Shown here piece after piece: positions 51,858-60,734 of a stretch of 64,000 nt of DNA. Numbering within the stretch: position 1 is the first letter of the stretch; every line of letters starts with the position of its first letter. Source of the DNA: JAUPKT01 sp964427855 (GTDB lineage: Bacteria > Desulfobacterota > Desulfomonilia > Desulfomonilales > Desulfomonilaceae). Under the pieces are notes generated by a model that searched no databases, had not been told where the DNA came from, and saw nothing but the letters and a program-made list of their open reading frames with translations. Where the stretch lies: positions 4,191-68,190 of the forward strand of contig CAYRVH010000011.1 of the NCBI GenBank assembly GCA_964427855.1. The letters are read 5' to 3'. A program made the translations under genes and the position numbers.

Positions 51858-53386
51858 TCATTTCGCCCATTTTGCAGCACATATAATCATAGCCAATGAC
51901 AGAGTAGCACAGACCAGGGCGAAAATGTCGCCATANNNNNNNNNNNNNNNNNNNNNNNNNNNNAAGGAGGCCCGACAGGGACATCGGACACAAGCACGCC
52001 GCAGGTATCCCATGGGATGGCCCCCGTCATGCTTCCTGCGGCATCGAAGATTGCGCTGATACCCGTATTTGTCGCTCGAACCAAGGGCGCGCGGTTTTCG
52101 ATGCTGCGGACGCCGGCCATGGCGAGATGTTGATATGGGGCTGCAGTACCTGCGAACCAACCGTCATTGACGATGTTGACCAGAAGTTCAGCTCCGTTGG
52201 CGATGGCCGCACGCGACATGGCGGGGAAGATGGCTTCATAACAAATCAGAACACCCAACGCCGGTCCGCTCGGCGGCTTCATCACCGTCATGGTCTTCCC
52301 CGGGGAGTAATCTGCCTCGAGGACCGCAATGCCTGATCCGAGGGGTATCAGCCAATCCAACGGCATGTATTCTCCAAAGGGTACGAGATGGATTTTGTCA
52401 TATCGGAATCGCAGCATGCCGTCGGCAACGAGAAAGGCGCTGTTGTAATAGGAGGTCTTGCCTTCGTTTTCCTTGTAGGATGGCGCGCCGACGAGCATTG
52501 GGACTTCTACCCTCTCCGAGATGTGTAGAACCCGTCGCCATTCGTGCTCCTTCGAAGCTACCAGCGCGGGGACGCTAGTCTCCGGCCAAATGATTAGTTT
52601 GGCGCCCTTTTCTTTCGCTTCCAGGGCCAAGCGTTCATACGTGGCGAAGCTGCGCTCCATGGCAGATCGCTCCCACTTCACTTCTTGGGCTATGTTGCCT
52701 TGGAGTACGCCGACGGCAAACGTGGGCGCGGTCGATTGACGTCTTTGGACCTGCTCTAGTCTTAATGAACCGTATATGTATGCGGCGCAGCATGTAACTA
52801 CGCAGTAGATCAAGACCCCTCGACGCAAAGGCCTCCCAAAGAATAAAGACTGTATGAGCCCCCAGATGGCCGTGCTTACTGCTACGACAAGGAAAGAGAC
52901 GCCGTAGATCCCTGTTATATCAACTAACTGAAGAAGGGTTCTGAGAGAGACCTGGGAATACCCGACCAGGTCCCACGGGAAACCCGAAAACAAGTACGTC
53001 TTGGCGTACTCCACGCCGGTCCACATTAGGGGCGCGGTCGCATAGAAAGGCAGCCCTTTGTTCCGGCCGTAGGCCAGCGCAATACCAAAACCGGCGCCAA
53101 AGACCGACAGAAACGCGACCAGACCCAAAAAGACCATTGCGGCTAAAAACCAATTCACATGGCCATGAACCACAAGAGCCTTGTGGATCCATACGACGTC
53201 AACGAGGGTAAAGGTTGCGTGAAACAGTCCCCCATAAAATGCGGCGGCATGAAGGCGAGGGTCAGATTGGACGGCAAAGAAAAGAGGAACAAACGACACC
53301 CATGCGGTAAAAAAAAGCCCCCATGTGGGGAAGCTCAGTGCGAGGAGCAGACCGCCTGCTGCCGCCGCACCAAGATTGCGGATCAT
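51858..53386 (-). CDS. lnt: Apolipoprotein N-acyltransferase Lnt, one assembly gap near the end
   Basis: About 500 aa. Adds the third acyl chain to outer-membrane lipoproteins at the periplasmic face of the inner membrane. N-terminal membrane helices, then the nitrilase-like domain with Glu269 (IIWPETSVP), Lys331 (DKIHLVPFGEYMP) and Cys382 (ICYEAIFP). A run of 28 N at 51936-51963 shifts frame; after it the true ending is YGDIFALVCATLSLAMIICA, the expected last membrane helix, stopping at 51858. The start overlaps the corC stop (ATGA). Confidence 0.94.
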
Positions 53387-54219
53387 GAACCATGCCCCGA
53401 GGCGTCACGAGCAGGTTCCTCGTCCTGCGCAGGGATGCGAGTCACGAGCACTCGTGTGATGCGTTTCGGGTCTGCGCTATGTATCTGCAGGCGCAGATCT
53501 TCCAGGGTGAGTTCCTCTCCACGCAGTGGCACACGTCCGAGATGGTGAATGATAAACCCCCCTAATGTGTCATACCCCTCCCTGGGCACGGCGACCCCAA
53601 AACGCTCTTCGAAATCGTCAAGATTCACCACGGCGCTCACCAGCGTCGTCCTGTCATCCTGGACGACAAAAGCCTCCTCCTCCACATCGTGTTCGTCGCG
53701 TATCTCTCCTATAATCTCTTCGATAATGTCCTCTATGGTGACGATGCCGGATGTACCCCCGTATTCATCCACAATAATAGCCAGATGAGATTTTTTTGCG
53801 CGCAGTTCATTTAACAGGTCATTGATCCTTTTGGTTTCGGGCACAAAATAGGGTTCTCGGGTTATGGCAGAGAGGTCGAGGTCTCGGCAGTTTTCGAGCC
53901 ATAAAGGCAGCAAATCCTTGGCGTTGAGTATCCCCACGACGTGGTCAACATTTTCTTCATACACGGGGATGCGGGAATGGCCTGATTCGATAATGGTGGT
54001 GAGGAGGTGCTCGAGCGTGCAATTGGAGGGAACAGCTACGATGCTGGTTCGAGGGATCATGATCTCGCGTGCAACGGTCTGCCTGAGCTCGAATATGCCC
54101 TCGATCATGTCCCCTTCTTCATGATCGATAAGCCCTTTCTCCTCGCTTTGCTCTATGACTTGCTGGAGTTCGGTCGGCCCTTGATCTCGTCGGAGCTTAC
54201 TTTTTAACCACCGCCACAA
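53383..54219 (-). CDS. CorC/HlyC-family CBS domain protein
   Basis: 278 aa, cytoplasmic. Two CBS domains (from about REIMIPRTSIVAVPS and TREPYFVPETKRINDLLNEL) with HLAIIVDEYGGTSGIVTIED, then a CorC_HlyC C-terminal domain (LGGFIIHHLGRVPLRGEEL). E. coli CorC is linked to Mg/Co efflux; it is next to lnt there as here. No membrane DUF21 domain. TTG start. Confidence 0.92.
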   Translation of the reverse strand: MWRWLKSKLRRDQGPTELQQVIEQSEEKGLIDHEEGDMIEGIFELRQTVAREIMIPRTSIVAVPSNCTLEHLLTTIIESGHSRIPVYEENVDHVVGILNAKDLLPLWLENCRDLDLSAITREPYFVPETKRINDLLNELRAKKSHLAIIVDEYGGTSGIVTIEDIIEEIIGEIRDEHDVEEEAFVVQDDRTTLVSAVVNLDDFEERFGVAVPREGYDTLGGFIIHHLGRVPLRGEELTLEDLRLQIHSADPKRITRVLVTRIPAQDEEPARDASGHGS

Positions 54220-54580
54220 GGTTGTTTCGCCTTTTTCATCAGCCCTTTGAACGTGAACACAGGCCCCTCAGATACGCACATGCAGTGATTCCAAGGACGA
54301 TCCCATGCTGTGAGATACCAATCAAAGCTTTGAGTGTCAAGGATGCGGACGCCCGTTGTTGCGCACGGTTCCTATCCTCTCAGAAGGATAGAAAATATAT
54401 ATAATATTCAATATGTCATTCTAGAAGTATTCGTGTTTATCTATCTTAATATCCACTAAAGTATTGCTATCTTCTACAAGCAGTTAATTTCACTTTTTTC
54501 TTGACATGGACGTTTTGCAATGATAGCCAGCTCCACCGTGGAGTTCCTCTGAACTGCTTTTTGTAGTGAAGGAGACGGTT
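54220..54580. other. AT-rich intergenic region between divergent genes
   Basis: 360 bp, markedly AT-rich from 54380 to 54500. A TTGACA at 54501-54506 is a candidate -35 for the PagL-like gene, but the -10 is weak. Confidence 0.4.
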
Positions 54581-55321
54581 GTGGCTGTTGGTTATCGCTC
54601 GCGGGTTTGTGTGTATAGCCTCGTCTGCATTTCACTTTGCATCGTTGTCTCGAGTGGTGAATGCGGACAAAACGGTTCATCAGCGCAGTATGCCTCCCTC
54701 TCATCCTTCAGGACGGGGGACGATTCTTTTTCGAATTTCCTAAAAGAGCTCTCCTCCTCCACTCTACCCGCAAATCAACCGATGTCTGACTATCTTGTCA
54801 AGGTTGCGTACGGGAAGACCTTCGGCACCTCGACGAACCTGGATTACGCGACGTTGGAGGTGAGCAAGAGCCTCGCTCGTTCGCGCACCCTGGAGTCGTT
54901 GGGGCCGACCGTTGCCGAATTGCATTTTTCTATGATGGCGTCCTACGTGTTGTATTACGAAGGCAACGTAGAGCGTGCCAAACGCCTGAATTTTCGCGAC
55001 GGGTATGAAGTAGGCTGGGTGCCGAAAGGCCGGTTCGTTTTTCCCGGCGCATTCCTCGGCATGATTCCGTATGGAGAATGCGGTATGGGGATCAGTTACG
55101 TGTCGGAGACATACCGGAATTCGGGGTCTCGCTTCAACTGGTCCCTGCTCGGGGGACTAGGGCTTGAGCGGAAGCTCACGGACAAGTCTTTGTTGGCCTT
55201 TGGCATTCAGTGGCGCCATCTTTCAAATGGAAACATGTGGGGGAGAGGCGATGAGCTTCACAATTCAAATTCCGGGACCGATATGGTGCAGGCGCTGGCG
55301 ACGCTGGTGCAGCCGTTTTGA
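54581..55321 (+). CDS. PagL-like lipid A 3-O-deacylase (acyloxyacyl hydrolase family)
   Basis: 246 aa. Signal peptide followed by an eight-strand-type small barrel. The catalytic motif FGIQWRHLSNGN with His and Ser (HxSN), then NSNSGTDM, matches PagL, which removes the 3-position acyl chain of lipid A in the outer membrane. Where Pseudomonas PagL uses Glu after NxGx, this protein has Asp, and the loop between is longer. Ends in Phe (LVQPF), as barrels do. GTG 54581 has AAGGAG 6 nt before. Confidence 0.8.
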   Translation: MAVGYRSRVCVYSLVCISLCIVVSSGECGQNGSSAQYASLSSFRTGDDSFSNFLKELSSSTLPANQPMSDYLVKVAYGKTFGTSTNLDYATLEVSKSLARSRTLESLGPTVAELHFSMMASYVLYYEGNVERAKRLNFRDGYEVGWVPKGRFVFPGAFLGMIPYGECGMGISYVSETYRNSGSRFNWSLLGGLGLERKLTDKSLLAFGIQWRHLSNGNMWGRGDELHNSNSGTDMVQALATLVQPF

Positions 55322-55348
55322 GCGCTCGGTTTCTCCCAGACGTGCCTC

Positions 55349-56158
55349 TTATAATTCTATGTCGTCAGGTGGTACTGCGAGGCCGTGGCCGGGGATAAAG
55401 GGAATGGGCGCGACGGGATAGCCTTTGATCCACCGGATGCCGCAGCGAAGAACTGTTTTCACCGGCGCGGCGTGGAGATACTCGTCGGGATTGCCGCTCC
55501 GTGCGCTTTCCTCCAGCATGCTGGGAATAATTTTTATGCAGTGGCCCTGGTCTGCCACGTAGGTGTAGTAGGCGCGCAGCTCTTCTGGAATAATGCCCTG
55601 GTAGTGTTGCAAGCCGCGGTTGTCTGGGGCTGCATCCGACGGTTCCTCGTGGCGTAGTTCCATTGATTCCCACAGTTGCTGTCGAGGATAGGCTTGTGCG
55701 CAAAATCCCCGCAAAGCTCTCTCGAACGCCACCTCAGTCCATGGATCAGTGCGTTCCATGACGTGAACGAGCTGCGAGAAGAACTTTTGAAAGGCGTTGT
55801 CGATTTCGATGACTTCCTTCTTTCCATCCTCGAGGCAGAAAAATATGGGGAGGCTTTCCTGTTCGGCGAGCATTTGAAATTCAGCGGGACCGTTCTTTGA
55901 ATGATAATTCCACCACAGGTCGAAGATTTCCTGGTGTTCGTCCGGAGTCCTCAACATCGTAAGGACAAGGAGGACGTCGTTGAATTTGATGAGACCGGCT
56001 CTGTGATCGAGCCTGCCACCGAGAATGTGGGGGACGAGGGGTTCCATCGGGCGCACGAACAACGCGACTCGCATGTTGCTGTCTGGTCCCATTGTCACGA
56101 CATAATGAGCGCTTTCGCCGGGGACAAGATAGATTTCTTCAACGTTGTGAATTGCCAT
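55349..56158 (-). CDS. Conserved-looking cytosolic protein of unknown function
   Basis: 269 aa, no signal peptide or membrane helix, GGAGAG 8 nt before ATG. Beta-rich N-terminal half (EIYLVPGESAHYVVTMGPDS, LVPHILGGRLDHRAGLIKF), then mixed helices, an HYQGIIPEELRAYYTYVADQ segment and a Pro-rich C-terminus (YPVAPIPFIPGHGLAVPPDD). Well-formed gene but no family recognised. Convergent with the PagL-like gene, divergent from argS. Confidence 0.7.
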   Translation of the reverse strand: MAIHNVEEIYLVPGESAHYVVTMGPDSNMRVALFVRPMEPLVPHILGGRLDHRAGLIKFNDVLLVLTMLRTPDEHQEIFDLWWNYHSKNGPAEFQMLAEQESLPIFFCLEDGKKEVIEIDNAFQKFFSQLVHVMERTDPWTEVAFERALRGFCAQAYPRQQLWESMELRHEEPSDAAPDNRGLQHYQGIIPEELRAYYTYVADQGHCIKIIPSMLEESARSGNPDEYLHAAPVKTVLRCGIRWIKGYPVAPIPFIPGHGLAVPPDDIEL

Positions 56159-56484
56159 GTGTCAGTCTCTCCATACTACGGTCTAACATTAAAACCTTCT
56201 TGTTTCAAGTGCAACTATCGGCACCGGCTGCTCAACCGCCTCAAAAGACCTTGACCGTAACCCTTAGAATTGATAAATGTTTCGCAGGTAGAGGCATACA
56301 TCGATGGAAAACGATAAAAGTATATGTGTTGTATGTGCATGGCGGCAAACCTGCAACAAAAAATTTAACGTGGCCAGCTCGCCAGGCAAGCGTTGCCCTG
56401 ACTTCGTGAGAGATCTTACCCTGCCGCCTCCCCCCGATGAGGACAGCCCCGAAAAAAAAGACAAGTAGTTGGACAGGCAATCTT
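56159..56484. other. Intergenic region before argS
   Basis: About 325 bp between the unknown minus-strand gene and argS. Should contain promoters for both; none matches consensus clearly. Confidence 0.35.
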
Positions 56485-58147
56485 ATGAAAGAAGCGCTTA
56501 GGAACATGCTCCGGGAGGCCATTTCCGGAGTCGTACAGGGCGGAAACGAGTATGACGACGTTTCTGCCAGAATTGAAGTGTCTCGCACAAAGGAAGAGCG
56601 GTTTGGCGATTATTCCACCAATGCTGCCCTTGTCATGGCCAAGATGCTCGGCAAACAGCCGGCTGAGATCGCCAGAGAGATCGTATCGCGGTTACAGGGG
56701 GCGTCAGACGACATAGCCGCATGTGAGATCGCAGGGCCGGGCTTCATCAATTTTTTCTTGTCTCCCAACGTGTGGGAAAATGCGTTGCGCGTCATCCATG
56801 ATCAAAAAGAGAATTACGGGAAGGCCTCCTTGGGTTCGGATAAGGCTGTGCTTATCGAATTCGTGAGCGCGAATCCCACTGGTCCCCTCCACGTAGGCCA
56901 TGGTCGTGGTGCTGCAATAGGCGACTCGCTGGCCAGGCTTCTCCGCACCTGCGGGTACACGGTGCACACCGAGTACTATGTGAATGATGCGGGGAATCAA
57001 ATGAAAATACTAGGTAGGTCCGTGCTCTTGAGGGCTCGGGAACTACTGGGCGAGACCATCGACTTTCCTGAAGACCATTACAAGGGGGCATATATCAGAG
57101 ATATCGCCAAGGAATTTTTGGAAACGCCCTATGGCAAGAGATTGCGGGACTTGCCTGAAGAAGAAGCCCTGATGATCGCGTCTGAGTTTGCCGGCGCGAG
57201 GATTCTCGATGGAATCAAAGAGGACCTTTCGCTCTTTGCCGTGACCCATGACGACTACTTTCATGAAAAGACACTCCACGAATCGGGGAAGATTGCGTCT
57301 GCCTTGGACATCCTTTCGTCGCGAGGCAAGACGGAAGTAAGAGATGGCGCGGTTTGGTTCCGTATGGAAAGCGAGGAGGACGAGACAGACCGTGTCTTAG
57401 TACGTGCGTCCGGGGAACCCACCTATTTTGCTGCGGATACCGCATATCACCTGGAGAAATTGGAGCGCGGCTATGGTCAGTTGGTGGATATTTGGGGCTC
57501 TGATCACCATGGGTATGCGCCCCGGGTAACAGCCGCCATAGAAGCTCTCGGCTATCCACCCACAATACTCAAGGTACTGTTCGTGCAGTTTGTGAACCTT
57601 ATCCGGGATGGAGAAAAGAGATCCATGTCAACCCGCTCCGGGGAATTTGTCACACTTCGAGAAGTCTTGGACGAGGTTGGCAGTGACGCTGCGCGGTTTT
57701 TTTTCCTCACCAAGCGCTGCGACAGCCATCTCGATTTCGATCTTGACTTGGCGAAAAAACAGTCCAAAGACAACCCCGTGTATTACGTGCAGTACGCGCA
57801 CGCCCGGGTATCTGCAATATTTCGTATTGCGGCGGAGCGGGGCATCCCCATCGACATGTCGGACGTGGATTTGACCTTGTTGACGCTGCCGGAAGAGCGG
57901 AAGATTATGAAACAATTGGCGGATTACCCTGACATGCTTGCTGACGCTGCCGCGGCGCTGGAACCGCATCGCCTGNNNNNNNNNNNNNNNNNNNNNAACG
58001 CGTTTTCACGCCTACTATCACGACAATAGGGTGTTGACTGAGGAGGCGCCCTTGCGGAATGCAAGGCTATTCTTGGTCGAGGCGGTGAGACAAGTGGTCG
58101 CAAATGGTCTTGGGATACTGGGGGTAACGGCGCCACATCGCATGTGA
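56485..58147 (+). CDS. argS: Arginyl-tRNA synthetase, one assembly gap near the end
   Basis: About 553 aa, class I synthetase charging tRNA-Arg. N-terminal Add-1 domain, HIGH-type motif FVSANPTGPLHVGHGRGAAI, STRSGEFVTLREVLDEV after GEKRSMS (KMSKS counterpart), and the DALR anticodon-binding domain. A 21-N run at 57976-57996 is followed by a frame change; the true end is TRFHAYYHDNRVL ... VVANGLGILGVTAPHRM at 58147, the standard ArgS C-terminus. ATG 56485 preferred over 56437. Confidence 0.96.
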
Positions 58148-58182
58148 CAGACGCGTGCATTGCCGCATAGTTGAGGTATGGT

Positions 58183-58920
58183 GTGCCGAGAGGAAACAAA
58201 GCAACATCGTCTCCGAATCTTGGCGAAGAATTGAGACCCGTCAAGAATGGGTGGCTGGCTGTTGCAGTGCTCTGCTCGATCTTGACGATGCTCGCGTTTG
58301 CGGGCGCTGATCTTTATCTTATCCGCCATCCTGCCGTTTCCATGAAGCTTTTCGGAAAGTCGTCGAATGCGGGGGATGGAATCGCCCCTGCGGACCAAGA
58401 AAAAACCAGTGTCAGCGCCTCTCGAATAGAGAGCTGCAAGACCGCGCCTGAAATGACGTTTTACAGACGCTTGTCAGTTCCGTCGGACGTTGCTGTGCGA
58501 CCAGAAGAAAAAGAAGAGCTGCCCTTGAAGGAGCCAGGACATGGCGAGGCGGGCGCCGACCGGCCAAATACCACGGCCAAGGCCCAAGAGAGCTCGGCCA
58601 GGCCCGACGCCAAGCTCAGCACGGCGGGCGCCAACAGCCAGTCCTACGAACGGTCGCTCCCCGAACCGCAAAAAGGCTCCCCCGTGTACACGGTGCAGGT
58701 CGGTGCGTTCACCCAACCGGGCATCGCCCAGGAGTGGGCTGCAAAGTGGAAGGCGCGGGGCTATCAGGTCGCGCTCAAGCCTGTGGCAAGGCCAAAGACG
58801 GGTATCATCTATCGACTCTATCTGGGGAGTTTTTCCAACGAGAAATCAGCTGAAGAGCTCGTGAGACATCTTAAAGTGAAAGAAGGCATCAGCGCATTCA
58901 CCTTGGTGTTGCGAAATTGA
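58183..58920 (+). CDS. SPOR domain protein (cell-division/peptidoglycan-binding type)
   Basis: 245 aa. Short cytoplasmic tail, one membrane helix (LAVAVLCSILTMLAFAGADL), a long Pro/Glu/Lys-rich periplasmic linker, and a C-terminal SPOR domain (PVYTVQVGAFTQPGIAQEWA, IIYRLYLGSFSNEKSAEELV). SPOR domains bind denuded glycan strands at the septum, as in FtsN and DedD. It follows argS by 35 bp, as in many proteobacteria. GTG 58183 with TGAGGT before it; TTG 58171 also possible. Confidence 0.9.
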   Translation: MPRGNKATSSPNLGEELRPVKNGWLAVAVLCSILTMLAFAGADLYLIRHPAVSMKLFGKSSNAGDGIAPADQEKTSVSASRIESCKTAPEMTFYRRLSVPSDVAVRPEEKEELPLKEPGHGEAGADRPNTTAKAQESSARPDAKLSTAGANSQSYERSLPEPQKGSPVYTVQVGAFTQPGIAQEWAAKWKARGYQVALKPVARPKTGIIYRLYLGSFSNEKSAEELVRHLKVKEGISAFTLVLRN

Positions 58921-59032
58921 CTTCCACCCATTGCCACACCGTGCACGTACCTCCCAGCAAACCCGTCACCGTCCCTCGACGCGCCGGAAGTCCGATGGAG
59001 GACAAAAAAAATGATTCGCGAAAAGGAATGAC

Positions 59033-60073
59033 ATGAAATTCTCTCTGTTCATCGATTACGTGGTGTTCTTGCTCGTCCGCCTTATCGAGATCATCCTCTG
59101 TATCATCCCTGAGAAATTCGCCATGGCCATGGGCAAGGTTTCTGGCAGGTTGATGTTTATTTTGTTTCGCGATAGGCGAGGCGCTGCGATTGAAAACTTG
59201 ACCATCGCATTTGGGAAAGAAAGGCCGTACTCGTGGATACGACTGACTGCGCTCAAAAGCTTCGAGCATCTGGGCCAATTGGCTGTAGAATTCTTTCGCA
59301 TCCGGACATGGACGCAGAAAGATATGAGCTCGAGGATTATCATTGATGGCAAACTCCCTTACGACCTTATCATGATGCCAGGTCAGCACGGCATATGCCT
59401 CATGACCTCCCATTTTGGCTGTTTCGAAGTCAGCGCCGCGACCACGATGTTCCTCGGGATGCGGACAAACCTCATCGTGACAGGCCTAAAGAATCCTTTT
59501 CTTTCCCGATACTTTTTTAGCCGAGGCGGCGGCGATTACGAAAAAACAGGCATACGAACTTTTCCACACAAAGGGGTGGCCAAGAAGCTGATACAAGCCC
59601 TTCGAGAAGGAGAGATGGTGGCATTCCTCGGCGATCAGCGAGGCGACGCTGAACGAGGCATATTCGTGGACTTTTTTGGGTCGCCCGCGCCGGCTAACGA
59701 AATATTTGCCCGAATGGCAATTGACGGCGAAGCTCGCGTCATCCCGCTCTGCACATACCGCCTTGATGACGGCCGTTATCACAGCATTTTTGGCGAGGAA
59801 ATTAGATTACAACTCACCGGCGAGCAGAGGCAAGACCTCATCACTGTGAGCCAGCAGTTTCATAACGTATTTGAAGCCTGGTTGCGGACCAAGCCTGAAC
59901 AAGGTTTCTGGCTGCAACGGAAGTGGCGTCGCAAACCCTCGAGGCACAATAGAGGTCGGCGCCTGCAAGAAGGCATCAATAGCTGTGCATCTTCGTCAGA
60001 GCACAAACGCCCTGACGAAGATGCTTCTCTTCTTCGTCATGCCGCTGGGGGGGATGCGTCCCTGCCGAACTGA
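59033..60073 (+). CDS. LpxL/HtrB-type lysophospholipid/lipid A acyltransferase
   Basis: 346 aa. N-terminal membrane helix (YVVFLLVRLIEIILCIIPEK), NLTIAFG, the acyltransferase motif SHFGCFE with His127 and Glu132 (HX4E), and GDQRGDAERGIFVDFFG, RMAIDGEARVIPL. Family members add secondary acyl chains to Kdo-lipid A or related lipids at the inner membrane. The last ~35 residues after KWRRKPSRHNR look like a non-conserved extension. AAAGGA 5-6 nt before ATG. Confidence 0.9.
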   Translation: MKFSLFIDYVVFLLVRLIEIILCIIPEKFAMAMGKVSGRLMFILFRDRRGAAIENLTIAFGKERPYSWIRLTALKSFEHLGQLAVEFFRIRTWTQKDMSSRIIIDGKLPYDLIMMPGQHGICLMTSHFGCFEVSAATTMFLGMRTNLIVTGLKNPFLSRYFFSRGGGDYEKTGIRTFPHKGVAKKLIQALREGEMVAFLGDQRGDAERGIFVDFFGSPAPANEIFARMAIDGEARVIPLCTYRLDDGRYHSIFGEEIRLQLTGEQRQDLITVSQQFHNVFEAWLRTKPEQGFWLQRKWRRKPSRHNRGRRLQEGINSCASSSEHKRPDEDASLLRHAAGGDASLPN

Positions 60074-60101
60074 ACGGGGCGCCCCACGCGGGCAAATCCG
60101 A

Positions 60102-60575
60102 CTACTGCGCAGGCTCAGGTTTTGGCGGCGTTTTTGGTTTGGTGGTCGTCGTTTTCTTCTTGGCCGTGGTCTTTACCGGCGTGTTTTTGTCCTTTGTGAC
60201 CTTTGGGACCGGCACGGGCTTCTTTTGAACCTTGGCGGCCGTGGGAGCAGGCTTGGCTGGCGCAGGCTGATCTATTTCGGCCGCGGCCTCGGACTTCGTG
60301 GGAGCGGCCGCCACGACCTCAGCCTCCGGCTTCTGCGCCATTTGCTCGAGGAAGGATCTGACGTCGACCGCTATGCTGTCCAGCGCAGATGCGACATAAT
60401 GTAGTGGAAAGGCCTCGGTGAGTTGATTCACCGTGTCAGGGACTAATCCCCTTGCCACGAGCGATGAGCATGCCGGGGGTTCCCCGACGCGATAATAGCC
60501 GACGGCGCTCGCGCTGTTGGGCATAGCCGCGCTCGCAATAATGACCATCACTACTGCAACGAGTAGAGACCGCAT
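60102..60575 (-). CDS. Secreted protein with Lys/Pro/Ala-rich tail
   Basis: 157 aa. Signal peptide MRSLLVAVVMVIIASAAMPN ending ASA; a short folded part (about residues 25-85) with one Cys (EPPACSSLVARGLV) and DTVNQLTEAFPLHYVASALD; then a ~70-residue low-complexity tail of repeated K, P, T and A (KKKTTTTKPKTPPKPEPAQ). The tail could bind cell wall or nucleic acid non-specifically. TAGGAG 7 nt before ATG. Family not recognised. Convergent with the LpxL-like gene. Confidence 0.6.
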   Translation of the reverse strand: MRSLLVAVVMVIIASAAMPNSASAVGYYRVGEPPACSSLVARGLVPDTVNQLTEAFPLHYVASALDSIAVDVRSFLEQMAQKPEAEVVAAAPTKSEAAAEIDQPAPAKPAPTAAKVQKKPVPVPKVTKDKNTPVKTTAKKKTTTTKPKTPPKPEPAQ

Positions 60576-60734
60576 GTGAGTACTCCTACTGATAAATGTG
60601 TAGTCATATTATACCAAAATGGCTAAAAAAAACAAGAGCCTATTTACAGTCTCTGCCCGTTGAGGAGCGCTACTATTTCAGATATGGCATGATATCTTGA
60701 AAGGATGTACTCATTTCCTAAAGTTACCAGTTCA

